Positions 55,247 through 64,000 of a stretch of DNA of 64,000 nucleotides are shown here, in pieces (the first letter of the stretch is position 1; every line of letters starts with the position of its first letter). Location of the stretch: NCBI RefSeq assembly GCF_014235875.1, contig NZ_JACJUK010000002.1:1-64000 (forward strand), read 5' to 3'. The notes under the pieces are model-generated. The model was not told the origin of the DNA. It saw only the letters and a list, made by a program, of their open reading frames with translations, and ran no database searches. A program made the translations under genes and the position numbers. Source of the stretch: Croceivirga lutea (GTDB lineage: Bacteria; Bacteroidota; Bacteroidia; Flavobacteriales; Flavobacteriaceae).

Positions 55247-55714
55247 ATGATGTTGAAACCTACCTTAAGCCTAGCATTTCTACTTCTATTATTTTCTAGT
55301 TGCGATGTTTTAAATGATACATCTGACGATTTTGACTGCGCCACAGTGCTGTGTGCTGGCCCCTATAACTTATTTCTAGAGTTTACTGAAAACGGCGAAA
55401 ATATTTTTGATGCCGAATTATATACGCTTGATGATATCTCTTTATTGGGACAAAATAGAGATGCGTATTCGCTTTCACTTTACAAATCAGATTATGATGC
55501 TATTACCCGTTTGGTGATTGATAATTCAGATTGGAAAGAAGGAACTAACTCCTTCTCACTCAACATTACAACTGATTATAATCTTGAGTTTGAAATCGTA
55601 ATTGAATCAAATACAGAAGGTTGTTGCTCTGGCATACCTTACGCTAACGAAGTGAGCATCAACGAAGTAATTCAAGAAAATGTGTATGATATTCCGGCTA
55701 TTGCGTTGGAATAA
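55247..55714 (+). CDS. lipoprotein of unknown function
   Basis: A protein of 155 residues with a lipoprotein signal (LLLFSSC, Cys about 20; starts at ATG 55247 or 55250). The mature domain is beta-rich and acidic, with CATVLCAGPYNL and a Cys pair ESNTEGCCSGIPY. Four cysteines beyond the lipobox one are present and could form two disulfide bonds. No family recognised. Confidence 0.65.
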   Translation: MMLKPTLSLAFLLLLFSSCDVLNDTSDDFDCATVLCAGPYNLFLEFTENGENIFDAELYTLDDISLLGQNRDAYSLSLYKSDYDAITRLVIDNSDWKEGTNSFSLNITTDYNLEFEIVIESNTEGCCSGIPYANEVSINEVIQENVYDIPAIALE

Positions 55715-55766
55715 TCAGTAGTTTAAGTTAACTTATTTACCTGCCAATTATATAAATTGTTACCCT

Positions 55767-55967
55767 ATGCCAGCATACAAAGTTGAAACCCTGATTTATT
55801 ATTCTAAAATAACAACTGATAGCAAACACATTGCTAAGGCTTCTGAAAAAGAAATTCAAGAAAAGTTAGATGAATATGCTAAAGAAGGGTACAAATTAGT
55901 ATCAACAGATGCTACTAATTTTGGCTTAGCTGTATATATCTATCTGTATTTTGAGAAAATTGCCTAA
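55767..55967 (+). CDS. small DUF4177-like protein
   Basis: A protein of 66 residues. The pattern YKVETLIYYSK, a helix with EKEIQEKLDEYAKEGYKLVS, then a final beta-strand, resembles DUF4177 (a small ferredoxin-like-fold domain with EGYKLVS-type core). No membrane or export signal. It ends two bases from the stop of the convergent glutathione peroxidase gene, so no terminator fits between. Function unknown. Confidence 0.7.
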   Translation: MPAYKVETLIYYSKITTDSKHIAKASEKEIQEKLDEYAKEGYKLVSTDATNFGLAVYIYLYFEKIA

Positions 55968-55969
55968 AC

Positions 55970-56494
55970 TTAACTTAAGTGTTTGGTTATCTTTTTACTC
56001 ATAGGTTTAGTAATAGAATAGTAATAGTCAACTAAATTACCCCGTGGACTTATCAGATATTTTTGAAAATTCCATTTAACACTAGAATTCTTTTTGCCGT
56101 TCAATTCTTTTGAGGTTAACCACTGATATAATGGATGTTGGTCAACACCTTTTACATTAAGTTTTTCGGTTAACGGAAAAGTAACTCCAAAATTAACTTC
56201 GCAAAATCCTTGAATTGCTGTGGCATCGCCTGGCTCTTGCGCACCAAATTGATTACAAGGACACCCAAGCACTACCAATTTATCTTTATAGGTGTCACTC
56301 AACTTTTGCAACTCTTTGTATTGCGGAGTAAAACCACATTTAGAAGCCACGTTAACAATTAACACATACTTGCCTTTAAACTGAGAAAGGTCCATTTTAG
56401 AACCATCTAAATTAGAAATAGCAATATTGTAAATTGAAAAGGGTTCTTTTTCAGAATTGGATTTTGAAGTTTTGGCTTCATTAATAGTTTTCAT
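55970..56494 (-). CDS. glutathione peroxidase-type thiol peroxidase
   Basis: A protein of 174 residues of the Gpx family. The N-terminal extension (about 22 residues) has no hydrophobic signal. The peroxidatic Cys is in NVASKCGFTPQY (Cys, not Sec), with the Gln of the tetrad in GCPCNQFGAQEPG and the Trp in VKWNFQKYLI. Such Cys-Gpx enzymes usually reduce hydroperoxides with thioredoxin. It follows der on the same strand by 11 bases, so the two are probably one transcript; no functional link is known. Confidence 0.93.
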   Translation of the reverse strand: MKTINEAKTSKSNSEKEPFSIYNIAISNLDGSKMDLSQFKGKYVLIVNVASKCGFTPQYKELQKLSDTYKDKLVVLGCPCNQFGAQEPGDATAIQGFCEVNFGVTFPLTEKLNVKGVDQHPLYQWLTSKELNGKKNSSVKWNFQKYLISPRGNLVDYYYSITKPMSKKITKHLS

Positions 56495-56505
56495 AGCAGT
56501 TTATC

Positions 56506-57807
56506 TTACTTCTTTCGAATAAATACAGAAATAGGCACACCTGTAAAATCAAAATTTTCTCGAATCTGATTTTCTAAAAACCTACGATACGGGTCTCTAA
56601 CGTATTGGGGCAAATTGCAATAAAATGCAAATTGCGGATAGGGTGTTGGCAACTGTGTACAGAATTTAATTTTAACGTATTTACCTTTAATTGCTGGTGG
56701 TGGCTTACGCTCAATTATTGGTAACATTACATCATTAAACTTGCGTGTTTTTATCTTTCTAGAGCGGTTGTGATATACCTCAACAGCAGTTTCTATAGCT
56801 TTATAAATTCGCTGTTTGTTTAGTACCGAAATAAACACAATAGGCACATCTGTAAAAGGTTCTATAGCTTTTTTGATTTTTGTAGTATAATCACGAACCG
56901 AGTTGGTTTCTTTTTCAACCAAATCCCATTTGTTTACCAAAATTACAACTCCTTTGTTGTTACGGTGCGCTAACCAAAAAATATTCTGAACCTGCCCATC
57001 AAATCCTCTTGAGGCATCAAAAAGTAGTAAACAGACATCACTATATTCAATAGACCGCACAGAACGCATTACTGAATAAAACTCTAAGTCTTCTTTAACC
57101 TTAGCTTTTCTTCTTATACCAGCAGTATCTACCAAATTAAATTCAAAACCAAAACGGTTGTATTTGGTATCAATACTATCTCTAGTTGTACCGGCTATAT
57201 CTGTTACTATGTATCTATCTTCACCGATTAAGGCATTTATAAAAGATGACTTACCAGCATTTGGTCTACCAACCACCGCAAACCTTGGTAAGGTACTTTC
57301 TTCTTCAATGGTTTCTGGTAATTCTTTTACCAAAGCATCCAATAAATCTCCTGTTCCGCTACCATTTATACTGGATATGGTGTAGTATTCTCCTAAGCCA
57401 AGAGAATAGAATTCAGTTGCGTCAGCTTCTCGTTGGGTATTATCAACCTTATTAACGGTTAAAAAAGTAGGCTTGTTTGCTCGCCTTAATAAGTTAGCCA
57501 CATCTTCATCCATACCAGTAACCCCAGATTCAACATCTACCATAAAAATAATGGCGTCTGCTTCTTCAATGGCCAGTTCTACTTGCTTATCTATTTCTTG
57601 CTCAAAAATATCATCACTACCCAAAACATAACCTCCTGTATCTATCAAAGAAAATTCTTTTCCATTCCAATCGCTTTTACCGTAATGACGGTCTCTAGTA
57701 ACCCCACTAACGGCATCTACAATAGCTTCTCTACGTTGAATTAAACGATTGAAGAATGTTGACTTTCCAACATTTGGCCTCCCCACAATAGCAACAATGG
57801 CACTCAT
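56506..57807 (-). CDS. der: ribosome-assembly GTPase Der (EngA)
   Basis: A protein of 433 residues from ATG 57807 (a longer frame to 57825 adds six residues). Two tandem GTPase domains: the first with [14 protein letters not shown] and NKVD; the second with [18 protein letters not shown]. The C-terminal KH-like domain (about 355-433) contains [14 protein letters not shown]. Der is essential for 50S subunit maturation. It is upstream of Gpx. Length and domain order are normal. Confidence 0.97.
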   Translation of the reverse strand: MSAIVAIVGRPNVGKSTFFNRLIQRREAIVDAVSGVTRDRHYGKSDWNGKEFSLIDTGGYVLGSDDIFEQEIDKQVELAIEEADAIIFMVDVESGVTGMDEDVANLLRRANKPTFLTVNKVDNTQREADATEFYSLGLGEYYTISSINGSGTGDLLDALVKELPETIEEESTLPRFAVVGRPNAGKSSFINALIGEDRYIVTDIAGTTRDSIDTKYNRFGFEFNLVDTAGIRRKAKVKEDLEFYSVMRSVRSIEYSDVCLLLFDASRGFDGQVQNIFWLAHRNNKGVVILVNKWDLVEKETNSVRDYTTKIKKAIEPFTDVPIVFISVLNKQRIYKAIETAVEVYHNRSRKIKTRKFNDVMLPIIERKPPPAIKGKYVKIKFCTQLPTPYPQFAFYCNLPQYVRDPYRRFLENQIRENFDFTGVPISVFIRKK

Positions 57808-57880
57808 ACTAACAAATTTCCGCAAAAGTAGTACTATTTATCACGAAAATTAGATACCTTTTTTGGGCAATCTTTTCAAA

Positions 57881-58393
57881 ATGAGTAATCTGACCAATGA
57901 AATAGTTCTAAGACCTAGATTTCAGTTGCATTATAATGCCGAAATCAATGAATTACAATCTGCGTTTCATAACAAAGCCAAGGAACCTTTTACCTTAAAA
58001 ACCATTGATGAACACGTGTATTTAGGCTTTATAAAAAGTGAACGTACGTTTTGGTCGCCACAACTGCATTTAGAATTGACCTCTTTTGAGAAAGGAAAAA
58101 GTAGCATTCACGGCGTTTTTGGTCCGAACCCCACCTTATGGACATTCTTTATGTTTTTGCATTTTGGAGTAGCTACTTTTTTTATCATTCTTGGGATTTT
58201 TGCCTATTCTAAGCATGCCTTAGGGCATACTATTACCGGACTTGTAATTGGTATGATAGTAATGTTGCTGCTTTGGATTGCACTTTATGTGTTTGGTAGA
58301 TTGGGAAAGAAAAAAGGAAAACCTCAAATGCAACAGTTATACAATTATCTTGAAGAACTACTTGAAGGGTATAAAAAAAGCGCAGCCAATTAA
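57881..58393 (+). CDS. two-helix membrane protein of unknown family
   Basis: From ATG 57881 (an in-frame TTG at 57863 also exists) the protein is 170 residues. A soluble N-terminal part (1-85) with several Phe/Leu-rich strands precedes two membrane helices (about 91-112 and 120-140), and the C-terminal part (about 140-170) is charged and helical (NYLEELLEGYKKS). No motif I recognise. Divergent from der; its stop codon lies within an imperfect GCGCAG-type hairpin (58380-58405). Confidence 0.7.
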   Translation: MSNLTNEIVLRPRFQLHYNAEINELQSAFHNKAKEPFTLKTIDEHVYLGFIKSERTFWSPQLHLELTSFEKGKSSIHGVFGPNPTLWTFFMFLHFGVATFFIILGIFAYSKHALGHTITGLVIGMIVMLLLWIALYVFGRLGKKKGKPQMQQLYNYLEELLEGYKKSAAN

Positions 58394-58438
58394 AATTGAC
58401 TGCGCCACGAATATTAAATTCAAATTATGACCTTAAAC

Positions 58439-59980
58439 TTAATTTTGGTAAAAGCTTACCGTTCCACTTACTTCATTGCTCACTACCAATAAGGTTTTAC
58501 CGTTTGGACTCTCATCAGCTCCAATGACCAAAACTCCTTCTGGACCTATATCACCATTATGTGATAGAATTTGCAGAAAGGTTGGATTGCTAGGATTAGA
58601 AACATCGTAAACCATAACTTGGTTGTTTCTTTCTAAACCAACAAACAAAATTTGCTTACCATTGATTTCTTTAACAGTCACCGCTTCTGGCTCAGCACCT
58701 TTATCATCACTTCTATCATCTGGCTCTACTCCACCATTAAATGCCTCTGGTGTTAAGTCTAGCGTCTTAACAGCGATATCATTTCCGCTGTCATAAACCA
58801 ACTGACCGCTACCTGACCAAATGGTAAAAGAACGTGCACCAAAACTGTACAATTCATCAAAATCACCATCGTCATCAATATCCCCTTTTGTAGTTGTAAT
58901 TTTTAAACGTCCTAAATTTTCTTCGGCCTGTAATTCTTCAAAATCTGGAAAAACAGTAGGGTCTAAAACAATATCTTTAATACGCTCCTCTTCGATGAAT
59001 CCAGGTTCACCTTCATACTCGCGAGCATCACCCTCATTGGCGGTTACCACATAGTCCATTCCATTTACGCTGTAATAAGCAATTGCATCTGGGTGATAGG
59101 TACCAAACACAGGTACATTGCGTAGTTCAAACTTACCGTCTTCATTACTTGGGTCAATTTCATTACCAGGAACCGAGTAATCTTTATACCCTAATGGCAC
59201 TATAGCCTCAATAGTTTTAGTTTCTAGATTTACTACTGCAACACCATTATTTTCTTGTAAGGTAACCCATGCCGTTTTAGAATCGTCTGAGATAGCAACA
59301 TATTCTGGTTCAACATCCATAGCTAAAGTAGCGCCAGGACCAAATACTCTAAAGCCCTGAGTTTCTAAAACTTCCTCTTCACCGTTGAAAGCATTAAAAT
59401 CTAAATTGTAAACCATACCCGTTTCTAGTTCAATTACACTAACATAACCTTCAGGGTCTACTGTATAATCACCGTTAGGCTCACCTTCATTTGCCACCAC
59501 TAACAGATTACCATCTGGTGAAAAGGTTACCATATCTGGTAATGGCCCCACATCAAAAGCACCTTCAAATGCTAATGATTCTGTATCATATATTTTAATG
59601 TAACCTGGGTCTTGTTTAATTTCTGCTTCAACTGCCACGGCCAGTTTACCATTACTAACACTTACACTATTTGGAGCGCCAACACCATTTAATGTTATAT
59701 CGGCAACAAAAACAGCATTGTTGATGTCAGCTACATCCAATACTGAAACTACATCTGTTTCTGCATTGGTAATAAATAAGCGTTGTGTTAGTGCATCGTA
59801 AGCCGATATTTCGGCGGCGCCTTCTCCACCAACTAGAAAAGTTGAAGCGTACTTAAAATTGATGTTTTCAGCAGTGTCTTCTCCATTATCATCATCTGAA
59901 TGACCTACAAAATCATCTAAATGTTCACATGAAAATAAGACAAGACATAAAATAATTAGGGGTGCTAGGGTTTTTCTCAT
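58439..59980 (-). CDS. choice-of-anchor-I-type beta-propeller lipoprotein
   Basis: A protein of 513 residues from ATG 59980, with lipobox LFSC (Cys about 18). The mature part is a seven-blade propeller-type protein of the choice-of-anchor I family: GVGAPNSVSVSNGKLAVAVE, MVTFSPDGNLLVVANEGEPN, YVVTANEGDAREY and, near the end, GPEGVLVI. The family name comes from the variety of surface anchors used; here the anchor is lipid. The gene was sometimes labelled alkaline-phosphatase-like; no catalytic residues are visible. Role on the cell surface unknown. Confidence 0.82.
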   Translation of the reverse strand: MRKTLAPLIILCLVLFSCEHLDDFVGHSDDDNGEDTAENINFKYASTFLVGGEGAAEISAYDALTQRLFITNAETDVVSVLDVADINNAVFVADITLNGVGAPNSVSVSNGKLAVAVEAEIKQDPGYIKIYDTESLAFEGAFDVGPLPDMVTFSPDGNLLVVANEGEPNGDYTVDPEGYVSVIELETGMVYNLDFNAFNGEEEVLETQGFRVFGPGATLAMDVEPEYVAISDDSKTAWVTLQENNGVAVVNLETKTIEAIVPLGYKDYSVPGNEIDPSNEDGKFELRNVPVFGTYHPDAIAYYSVNGMDYVVTANEGDAREYEGEPGFIEEERIKDIVLDPTVFPDFEELQAEENLGRLKITTTKGDIDDDGDFDELYSFGARSFTIWSGSGQLVYDSGNDIAVKTLDLTPEAFNGGVEPDDRSDDKGAEPEAVTVKEINGKQILFVGLERNNQVMVYDVSNPSNPTFLQILSHNGDIGPEGVLVIGADESPNGKTLLVVSNEVSGTVSFYQN

Positions 59981-60200
59981 TTTTTGTTCGGTTTTTATTT
60001 TGCATGAAGTTCTTAAGAAGCACAACATCTTATGTTAGCGGAAGGGTAAAAAATGTTTTCCTAATAGTTAAAATCACAACCCTAATGTTAACCCTACAAA
60101 AACTCAAAAAATAAATTCTAACACAACTTTAAGTAAAACTAACAATACGTTAACGACTACAGCTTGCTCTAACGGCGTACATAAAGAAACAAACAACAAC

Positions 60201-60734
60201 ATGAGATATTTAAAAACAGTTATAGTAGCGTTTACATTTTTTGGAGTGTTAACCGCTACAGCTCAAGACAACAAAACCAAAGAATTGATAAGCGATGCTG
60301 AGAAAGCCAAAAGCGATTTAATGTCAAAAAATGAGTCGTTAGCTACCTTTTTTGACAATTCTGCCGGGTACGTAATTTTTCCGAATGTGGGTAAAGGTGG
60401 ATTAATTATTGGTGGTGCTTCAGGAAATGGCATAGTTTATGAAGAAGGTAATGTGATAGGAAAATCAAACCTGAAAAAATTAAATATTGGTTTTCAAGCG
60501 GGTGGCCAAGCAGTTGTGGAGGTTATCTTTTTTGAAACCAAAACAGATTTAGAACGATTTAAAGAAGACGATTTTCAGTTTGCTGCAGAAACTTCAGCAG
60601 TAGCAGTAAAATCTGGAATAGCCTTCAATGCAAAATATAAAGACGGTGTAGCTGTTTTTGCCATGCCAAAAGCAGGTCTTATGGCCGATGCCTCTGTAGG
60701 AGGACAACGATTTGAGTTTACTCCATTTGAGTAG
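60201..60734 (+). CDS. SYLF/YSC84-domain secreted protein
   Basis: A protein of 177 residues with a signal peptide (1-21, TATAQ). The SYLF lipid-binding domain spans the mature part: GYVIFPNVGKGGLIIGGASG and KKLNIGFQAGGQAVVEVIFF, with EDDFQFAAETSAVAVKSG and a Gly-rich C terminus. SYLF domains bind phosphoinositides in eukaryotes; bacterial ones are likely envelope proteins. It has a normal length and ends 31 bases before a terminator. Confidence 0.88.
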   Translation: MRYLKTVIVAFTFFGVLTATAQDNKTKELISDAEKAKSDLMSKNESLATFFDNSAGYVIFPNVGKGGLIIGGASGNGIVYEEGNVIGKSNLKKLNIGFQAGGQAVVEVIFFETKTDLERFKEDDFQFAAETSAVAVKSGIAFNAKYKDGVAVFAMPKAGLMADASVGGQRFEFTPFE

Positions 60735-60765
60735 TAGATTTCATTATTTGAGTTAGTTAGTTAGT

Positions 60766-60795
60766 AAAAAGGACGGCAATCGCCGTCCTTTTTTT
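60766..60795. terminator. bidirectional rho-independent terminator
   Basis: AAAGGACGGC / GCCGTCCTTT stem with four-base loop, followed by T's on both strands; between the convergent SYLF and era genes. Confidence 0.9.
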
Positions 60796-60800
60796 ATGTG

Positions 60801-61682
60801 CTATTGATAACCAAATCGTTTTAATTGCCTATCACTAGAACGCCAGTTTTTATTCACTTTTACATACAACTCTATATGTACTTGTTTATCAAAAAAGGTT
60901 TCTAAATCTTTTCTGGCTTCGACACCTACTTTTTTTAAAGCAGCGCCTTTATGGCCAATAATGATTCCTTTTTGAGAATCGCGCTCCACCATTATTACAG
61001 AACGAATTCTAATAATTTTATCATCTTCTACAAACTCTTCAGTCTCCACTTCTACCGAATATGGAATTTCTTTTTTGTAATGCAATAGAATTTTTTCTCT
61101 AATAGTTTCATTCACAAAAAAACGTTCTGGTTTGTCTGTTAATTGGTCTTTAGGATAGTAAGGTGGACCTACGGGAAGTAATTCTAAAATTCGATTAAAA
61201 ACTTCCTTAACATTAAAATTAGTTAAGGCCGATATAGGATGAATTTCCGCTCTTGGCAACAATTCTTGCCAGTATTGTACTTGCTCTTCTAAAACCTGTT
61301 GCTCAGAAGTGTCTATTTTATTTAATAATAGTAAAACCGGAATTTTGCTATTCTGAATTTTTTTAAAAAAGGCTTCATCTTTTAAACCCTTTTCACCAAT
61401 TTCTACCATGTAAAGCAATACATCGGCATCTTCAAATGCCGATTTCACAAAATCCATCATAGAATTTTGTAACTGGTACGCTGGTTTTATAATTCCTGGA
61501 GTATCTGAAAAAACTACTTGAAAATCATCACCATTTACAATACCAAAAATACGATGTCTTGTGGTTTGAGCCTTTGAAGTAATTATGGAAAGTTTCTCAC
61601 CCACAAAAGCATTCATTAAGGTAGACTTACCCACATTGGGGTTACCTATAATATTTACAAAACCTGATTTATGTTCACTCAT
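60801..61682 (-). CDS. era: GTPase Era
   Basis: Era of 293 residues binds 16S rRNA and helps 30S maturation. GTPase motifs GNPNVGKST (G1), FSDTPG (G3), LNKID (G4) and SAL (G5) are present. The KH domain at the C terminus (about 200-293) has the VMVERDSQKGIIIGHKGAALK motif. It is the last gene of the minus-strand run that starts with the amino acid symporter gene and the SPOUT methyltransferase; the gap to the latter is 11 bases. Confidence 0.97.
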   Translation of the reverse strand: MSEHKSGFVNIIGNPNVGKSTLMNAFVGEKLSIITSKAQTTRHRIFGIVNGDDFQVVFSDTPGIIKPAYQLQNSMMDFVKSAFEDADVLLYMVEIGEKGLKDEAFFKKIQNSKIPVLLLLNKIDTSEQQVLEEQVQYWQELLPRAEIHPISALTNFNVKEVFNRILELLPVGPPYYPKDQLTDKPERFFVNETIREKILLHYKKEIPYSVEVETEEFVEDDKIIRIRSVIMVERDSQKGIIIGHKGAALKKVGVEARKDLETFFDKQVHIELYVKVNKNWRSSDRQLKRFGYQ

Positions 61683-61693
61683 CTTATCTCTTT

Positions 61694-62158
61694 TTACGTC
61701 ATTCGCGGTTTTGGCAGATTTCTATCGTACATCACAATGCTTCCCGCTACCGCAACATTAAGACTTTTAATTGATTTAAATTGAACCAAACGATGTGATT
61801 TTTCGCAAGCTCTGTTTGTTAACCCATGGTCTTCAGCACCTAATAAATACACACATCTTCTTGGATGATGAAAGCTCTCTAAATCTATAGCATCATCTGT
61901 TTTTTCTACACCAACCAACATGGCACCTTTTGGTAAGTTGTTATAAAACTCATCAAAGGTTTTGTAATGAAAATACGGCATGGCTTTAACAGCATGGTGG
62001 GTATCACTAGATTGTTTGGCATATCTATTACCAATAGTAAAAATAAAACTAGCCCCTAAGTTTTGCGCTGTACGCCATAAGACCCCTAAATTTTCTGGTG
62101 TTTTACCATTTTGTATGCCAATACCAAAAAACTCGTGTTCAAAATTATCTGTGCTCAC
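61694..62158 (-). CDS. TrmH/SpoU-family RNA 2'-O-methyltransferase
   Basis: A protein of 154 residues, the compact SPOUT domain only (no N-terminal RNA-binding domain). Family motifs: motif 1 at GKTPENLGVLWRTAQNLGA, motif 2 at CVYLLGAEDHGL, motif 3 at SLNVAVAGSIVMYDR. Such proteins methylate 2'-O positions of tRNA or rRNA using SAM; the target cannot be told. It overlaps the 3' end of the symporter gene by 14 bases and is followed by era. The association with era supports an rRNA or ribosome role. Confidence 0.9.
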   Translation of the reverse strand: MSTDNFEHEFFGIGIQNGKTPENLGVLWRTAQNLGASFIFTIGNRYAKQSSDTHHAVKAMPYFHYKTFDEFYNNLPKGAMLVGVEKTDDAIDLESFHHPRRCVYLLGAEDHGLTNRACEKSHRLVQFKSIKSLNVAVAGSIVMYDRNLPKPRMT

Positions 62159-63527
62159 TTTTTAGCTTCTGAAAATATTTCTTTGCCTCTTTATTCACTT
62201 TTGGTGCCAATAACAAAATGGCTATCATGTTAGGTATCACCATTAAGGCATAGGACAAGTCAATTAAATTCTTGACTAAATCTAAAGAGGCTACTGCTGC
62301 AAAAACAATCATAATTACAAAATACCAATTGTAAAGTCTTCCTATTTTAGGATTCGTTAAAAACGATAGGCATTTTACGCCGTAATACGAATAGGTAAAG
62401 AGCGTTGACATGGCAAAAGCTGCAACGATGACCATCAATAACACACCTCCCCAATCACCTAAAGAACTATTAAAGGCATTTAGGGTCATTACAATTCCAC
62501 TACCTTCTTCTAAATACGCACCACTTAAAATCAGCACTACTGCAGTAAAGGTGCATACTAAAATAGTATCGATAAATGGCCCCAGCATAGCTACTAAACC
62601 TTCTCTTATGGGTTCATCATTTTTAGACTGGCCATGATACATAGGTGCAGAACCCAAACCCGCTTCATTAGAGAACATAGCTCTTCTAACCCCTATAATT
62701 ACAAGCCCCCAAAACCCACCATTTACAAGTGAATTAAAATTCCAAGCCTCTGTAAAAATTAGTTTTAATGAAGGTAGCACTTGAGAAGCGTTCGCAATCA
62801 TTACAAAAATCACTGCTAATAAATATACAATCACCATAAACGGCACTAAGGTAGTAGCTACTTTGGCAATCTTTTGTAGTCCGCCAAAAATCACAAACGA
62901 ACTGGCAATAGCTAATAAAAATCCTATTAAAAGTTTCCAATTAAACACGGGATCATCTACAGTGCCCCCTAAGGCAACAATAGATTGCTCAGGTGTTATC
63001 ACACTCATAAAAGTCTCTGTAAACTGGTTTGCGGTAAATACGCCTAAAAAGCCAAACATACCCGCAATACAAAAGAAAATAGCCAAGGGTTTGTATTTTT
63101 TACCAAGCCCTTGGGTAATGTAAAACATAGGGCCACCTTGTAGTTTTCCTTCAGAGTCGGTTGACCTAAACATAATAGCCAAACTTCCCGAATAAAACTT
63201 AATACACATACCTATTAAAGCGGTCATCCAAATCCAAAATACCACACCCGGACCACCATCATGTATAGCAATGGCAACACCAGAAATATTACCTAAACCT
63301 ACGGTAGCCGCCACTGCAGCTGACAAAGCTTGTAACGAACTAACATCACCTTTTGCATTTTTGTCATCATACTTACCTGAAGTAATTGCTATGGCATGAC
63401 CAAAATAACGGTAGGGCAAAAATTTTGAAGTTAAAACTAATAGTAATCCGCCTCCTATTAAAAGAATAAACATGGGCCATTCTGTTCCAGAAATGGCTTC
63501 AGCTAAAAAGCTATTTAATTTTTCCAT
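62145..63527 (-). CDS. alanine/glycine:cation symporter (AGCS family)
   Basis: A protein of 460 residues from ATG 63527 (frame open to 63572). About 11 transmembrane helices. AGCS signatures include GLGNISGVAIAIHDGGPGVVFW and the later NEAGLGSAPMYHGQS, which belong to the AGCS fold with a Na+-coupled site. It probably imports alanine, glycine or similar amino acids with Na+. It is the first gene of the operon with the SPOUT methyltransferase and era. Confidence 0.93.
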   Translation of the reverse strand: MEKLNSFLAEAISGTEWPMFILLIGGGLLLVLTSKFLPYRYFGHAIAITSGKYDDKNAKGDVSSLQALSAAVAATVGLGNISGVAIAIHDGGPGVVFWIWMTALIGMCIKFYSGSLAIMFRSTDSEGKLQGGPMFYITQGLGKKYKPLAIFFCIAGMFGFLGVFTANQFTETFMSVITPEQSIVALGGTVDDPVFNWKLLIGFLLAIASSFVIFGGLQKIAKVATTLVPFMVIVYLLAVIFVMIANASQVLPSLKLIFTEAWNFNSLVNGGFWGLVIIGVRRAMFSNEAGLGSAPMYHGQSKNDEPIREGLVAMLGPFIDTILVCTFTAVVLILSGAYLEEGSGIVMTLNAFNSSLGDWGGVLLMVIVAAFAMSTLFTYSYYGVKCLSFLTNPKIGRLYNWYFVIMIVFAAVASLDLVKNLIDLSYALMVIPNMIAILLLAPKVNKEAKKYFQKLKSEHR

Positions 63528-63662
63528 AGGGCGTGAAGTTACACATTTTGCACATTTAGCTAGTGAGCACAAAACCCCAGAAAAGAATACATAATAAAAT
63601 ACATTTTATATTTTAACAGCCTAAATTCCTTAGAATTAATATTTTTAAACAAAAACTAACTC

Positions 63663-64000
63663 ATGAAGAAGAATTTTGCATGGGCCATGGTAATGGTCGC
63701 ATCCCTCCTTTTTATATCATGCGAAAATGATGATTCAGAAGCGCCTACCTTGTTTATGGTAACCATTTCTAGTAGCGAAGGTGGAACAACTAATGCTTCT
63801 ACAGGCGAATATGCATCTGGAACCCTACTTAATTTAACGGCGACTCCTAACCAAGGCTATGTTTTTGAAAATTGGTCTGGTGATGTTTCTGGCACCCTTG
63901 CTAAACTATCAGTAACTGTTGAAGATGATATGACCATAGTTGCCAATTTTGCTCTTGATGAAATTGCCGAAGAACCTGATGAAAAAATTGCCTTTATCAA
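63663..64000 (+). CDS. lipoprotein with InlB-B/bacterial repeat domain, truncated by window end
   Basis: The first 112 codons are in the window. Lipoprotein signal MKKNFAWAMVMVASLLFISC (Cys 20), then an InlB B-repeat-type module: VTISSSEGGTTNASTGEYAS, then LNLTATPNQGYVFENWSGD and MTIVANF, the pattern of the bacterial repeat (Flg_new_2) family. An acidic linker follows (EIAEEPDEKIAFI) and the frame remains open at 64000. The rest is unknown. Such lipoproteins are often surface adhesins, or carry a catalytic or sorting domain downstream. Confidence 0.75.
   Translation, partial: MKKNFAWAMVMVASLLFISCENDDSEAPTLFMVTISSSEGGTTNASTGEYASGTLLNLTATPNQGYVFENWSGDVSGTLAKLSVTVEDDMTIVANFALDEIAEEPDEKIAFI

Noticed and set aside
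55075-55344. Pro-rich ORF on the minus strand
   Set aside because: It is the antisense of the Gly-rich tail of the TPM gene and the signal sequence of the next gene; composition is a mirror artefact.
58380-58405. GCGCAG hairpin as a terminator
   Set aside because: The stem has a mismatch, overlaps the stop codon and is not followed by a T-run on the plus strand.

Overview
The window is AT-rich chromosomal DNA of a Bacteroidetes bacterium, almost certainly a (probably marine) member of Flavobacteriaceae. The evidence is a secreted protein with a type IX secretion (T9SS) C-terminal sorting domain, a SusC/SusD outer-membrane pair, many short-lipobox lipoproteins, a Bacteroidetes-type promoter (TTTTG, 19 bases, TATATTTG), and family members such as DUF5522, DUF4136, DUF4230, Porin_10 and the long aromatic amino acid hydroxylase that are typical of this group. 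No tRNA, CRISPR array, insertion sequence or prophage was seen. The sequence reads as stable core genome with many housekeeping genes.

Layout. 1-330: leader and promoter of a ribosomal RNA operon on the minus strand; the 16S gene would begin just outside the left edge. 0.3-8.2 kb: a porin, then a three-gene block of surface/secreted proteins led by a 1430-residue beta-propeller T9SS protein. 8.2-12.5 kb: a SusC/SusD pair with no degradative enzymes beside it. 12.7-18.3 kb: rnhB, cell-envelope lipoproteins, lipB and a Pmp3-type peptide. 18.3-24.7 kb: a membrane-tethered LuxR-type regulator, a thioredoxin-like protein, lysS, an endonuclease/VOC fusion and a DASS anion transporter. 24.7-27.1 kb: a leucine-rich-repeat protein and two proteins built on an unrecognised ~34-residue repeat. 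27.3-34.9 kb: a large zinc protease, a Spy-like protein, a PhoD phosphatase, an SH3 protein and a SatD/DUF3307 pair. 35.0-40.3 kb: a small redox/membrane operon with an AraC regulator and a heptanucleotide tandem repeat, then a penicillin acylase. 40.3-41.2 kb and 48.1-48.6 kb: two gene-free blocks built from the same small palindromic elements; they bracket hemL, a glucosaminidase, an ACC-deaminase-like enzyme, a tiny HExxH protein, a DUF5522 peptide, a DUF4136 lipoprotein and an aromatic amino acid hydroxylase operon. 48.6-58.4 kb: DUF4230, alaS, M23 peptidase, MerR regulator, a LemA/TPM cluster, glutathione peroxidase and der. 58.4-64 kb: a choice-of-anchor-I propeller lipoprotein, a SYLF protein, era with a SPOUT methyltransferase and an amino acid symporter, and a lipoprotein cut by the right edge.

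The genes do not form one large pathway. Recurrent themes are envelope and secretion (porin, SusCD, LemA/TPM, M23, glucosaminidase, lipoproteins) and translation/ribosome assembly (lysS, alaS, der, era, SPOUT methyltransferase, rRNA operon). Strong rho-independent terminators separate most convergent genes. The least explained items are the FDPY/IHSIDFIEIE repeat proteins, the endonuclease-VOC fusion, the composite repeat blocks and the tiny HExxH membrane protein.
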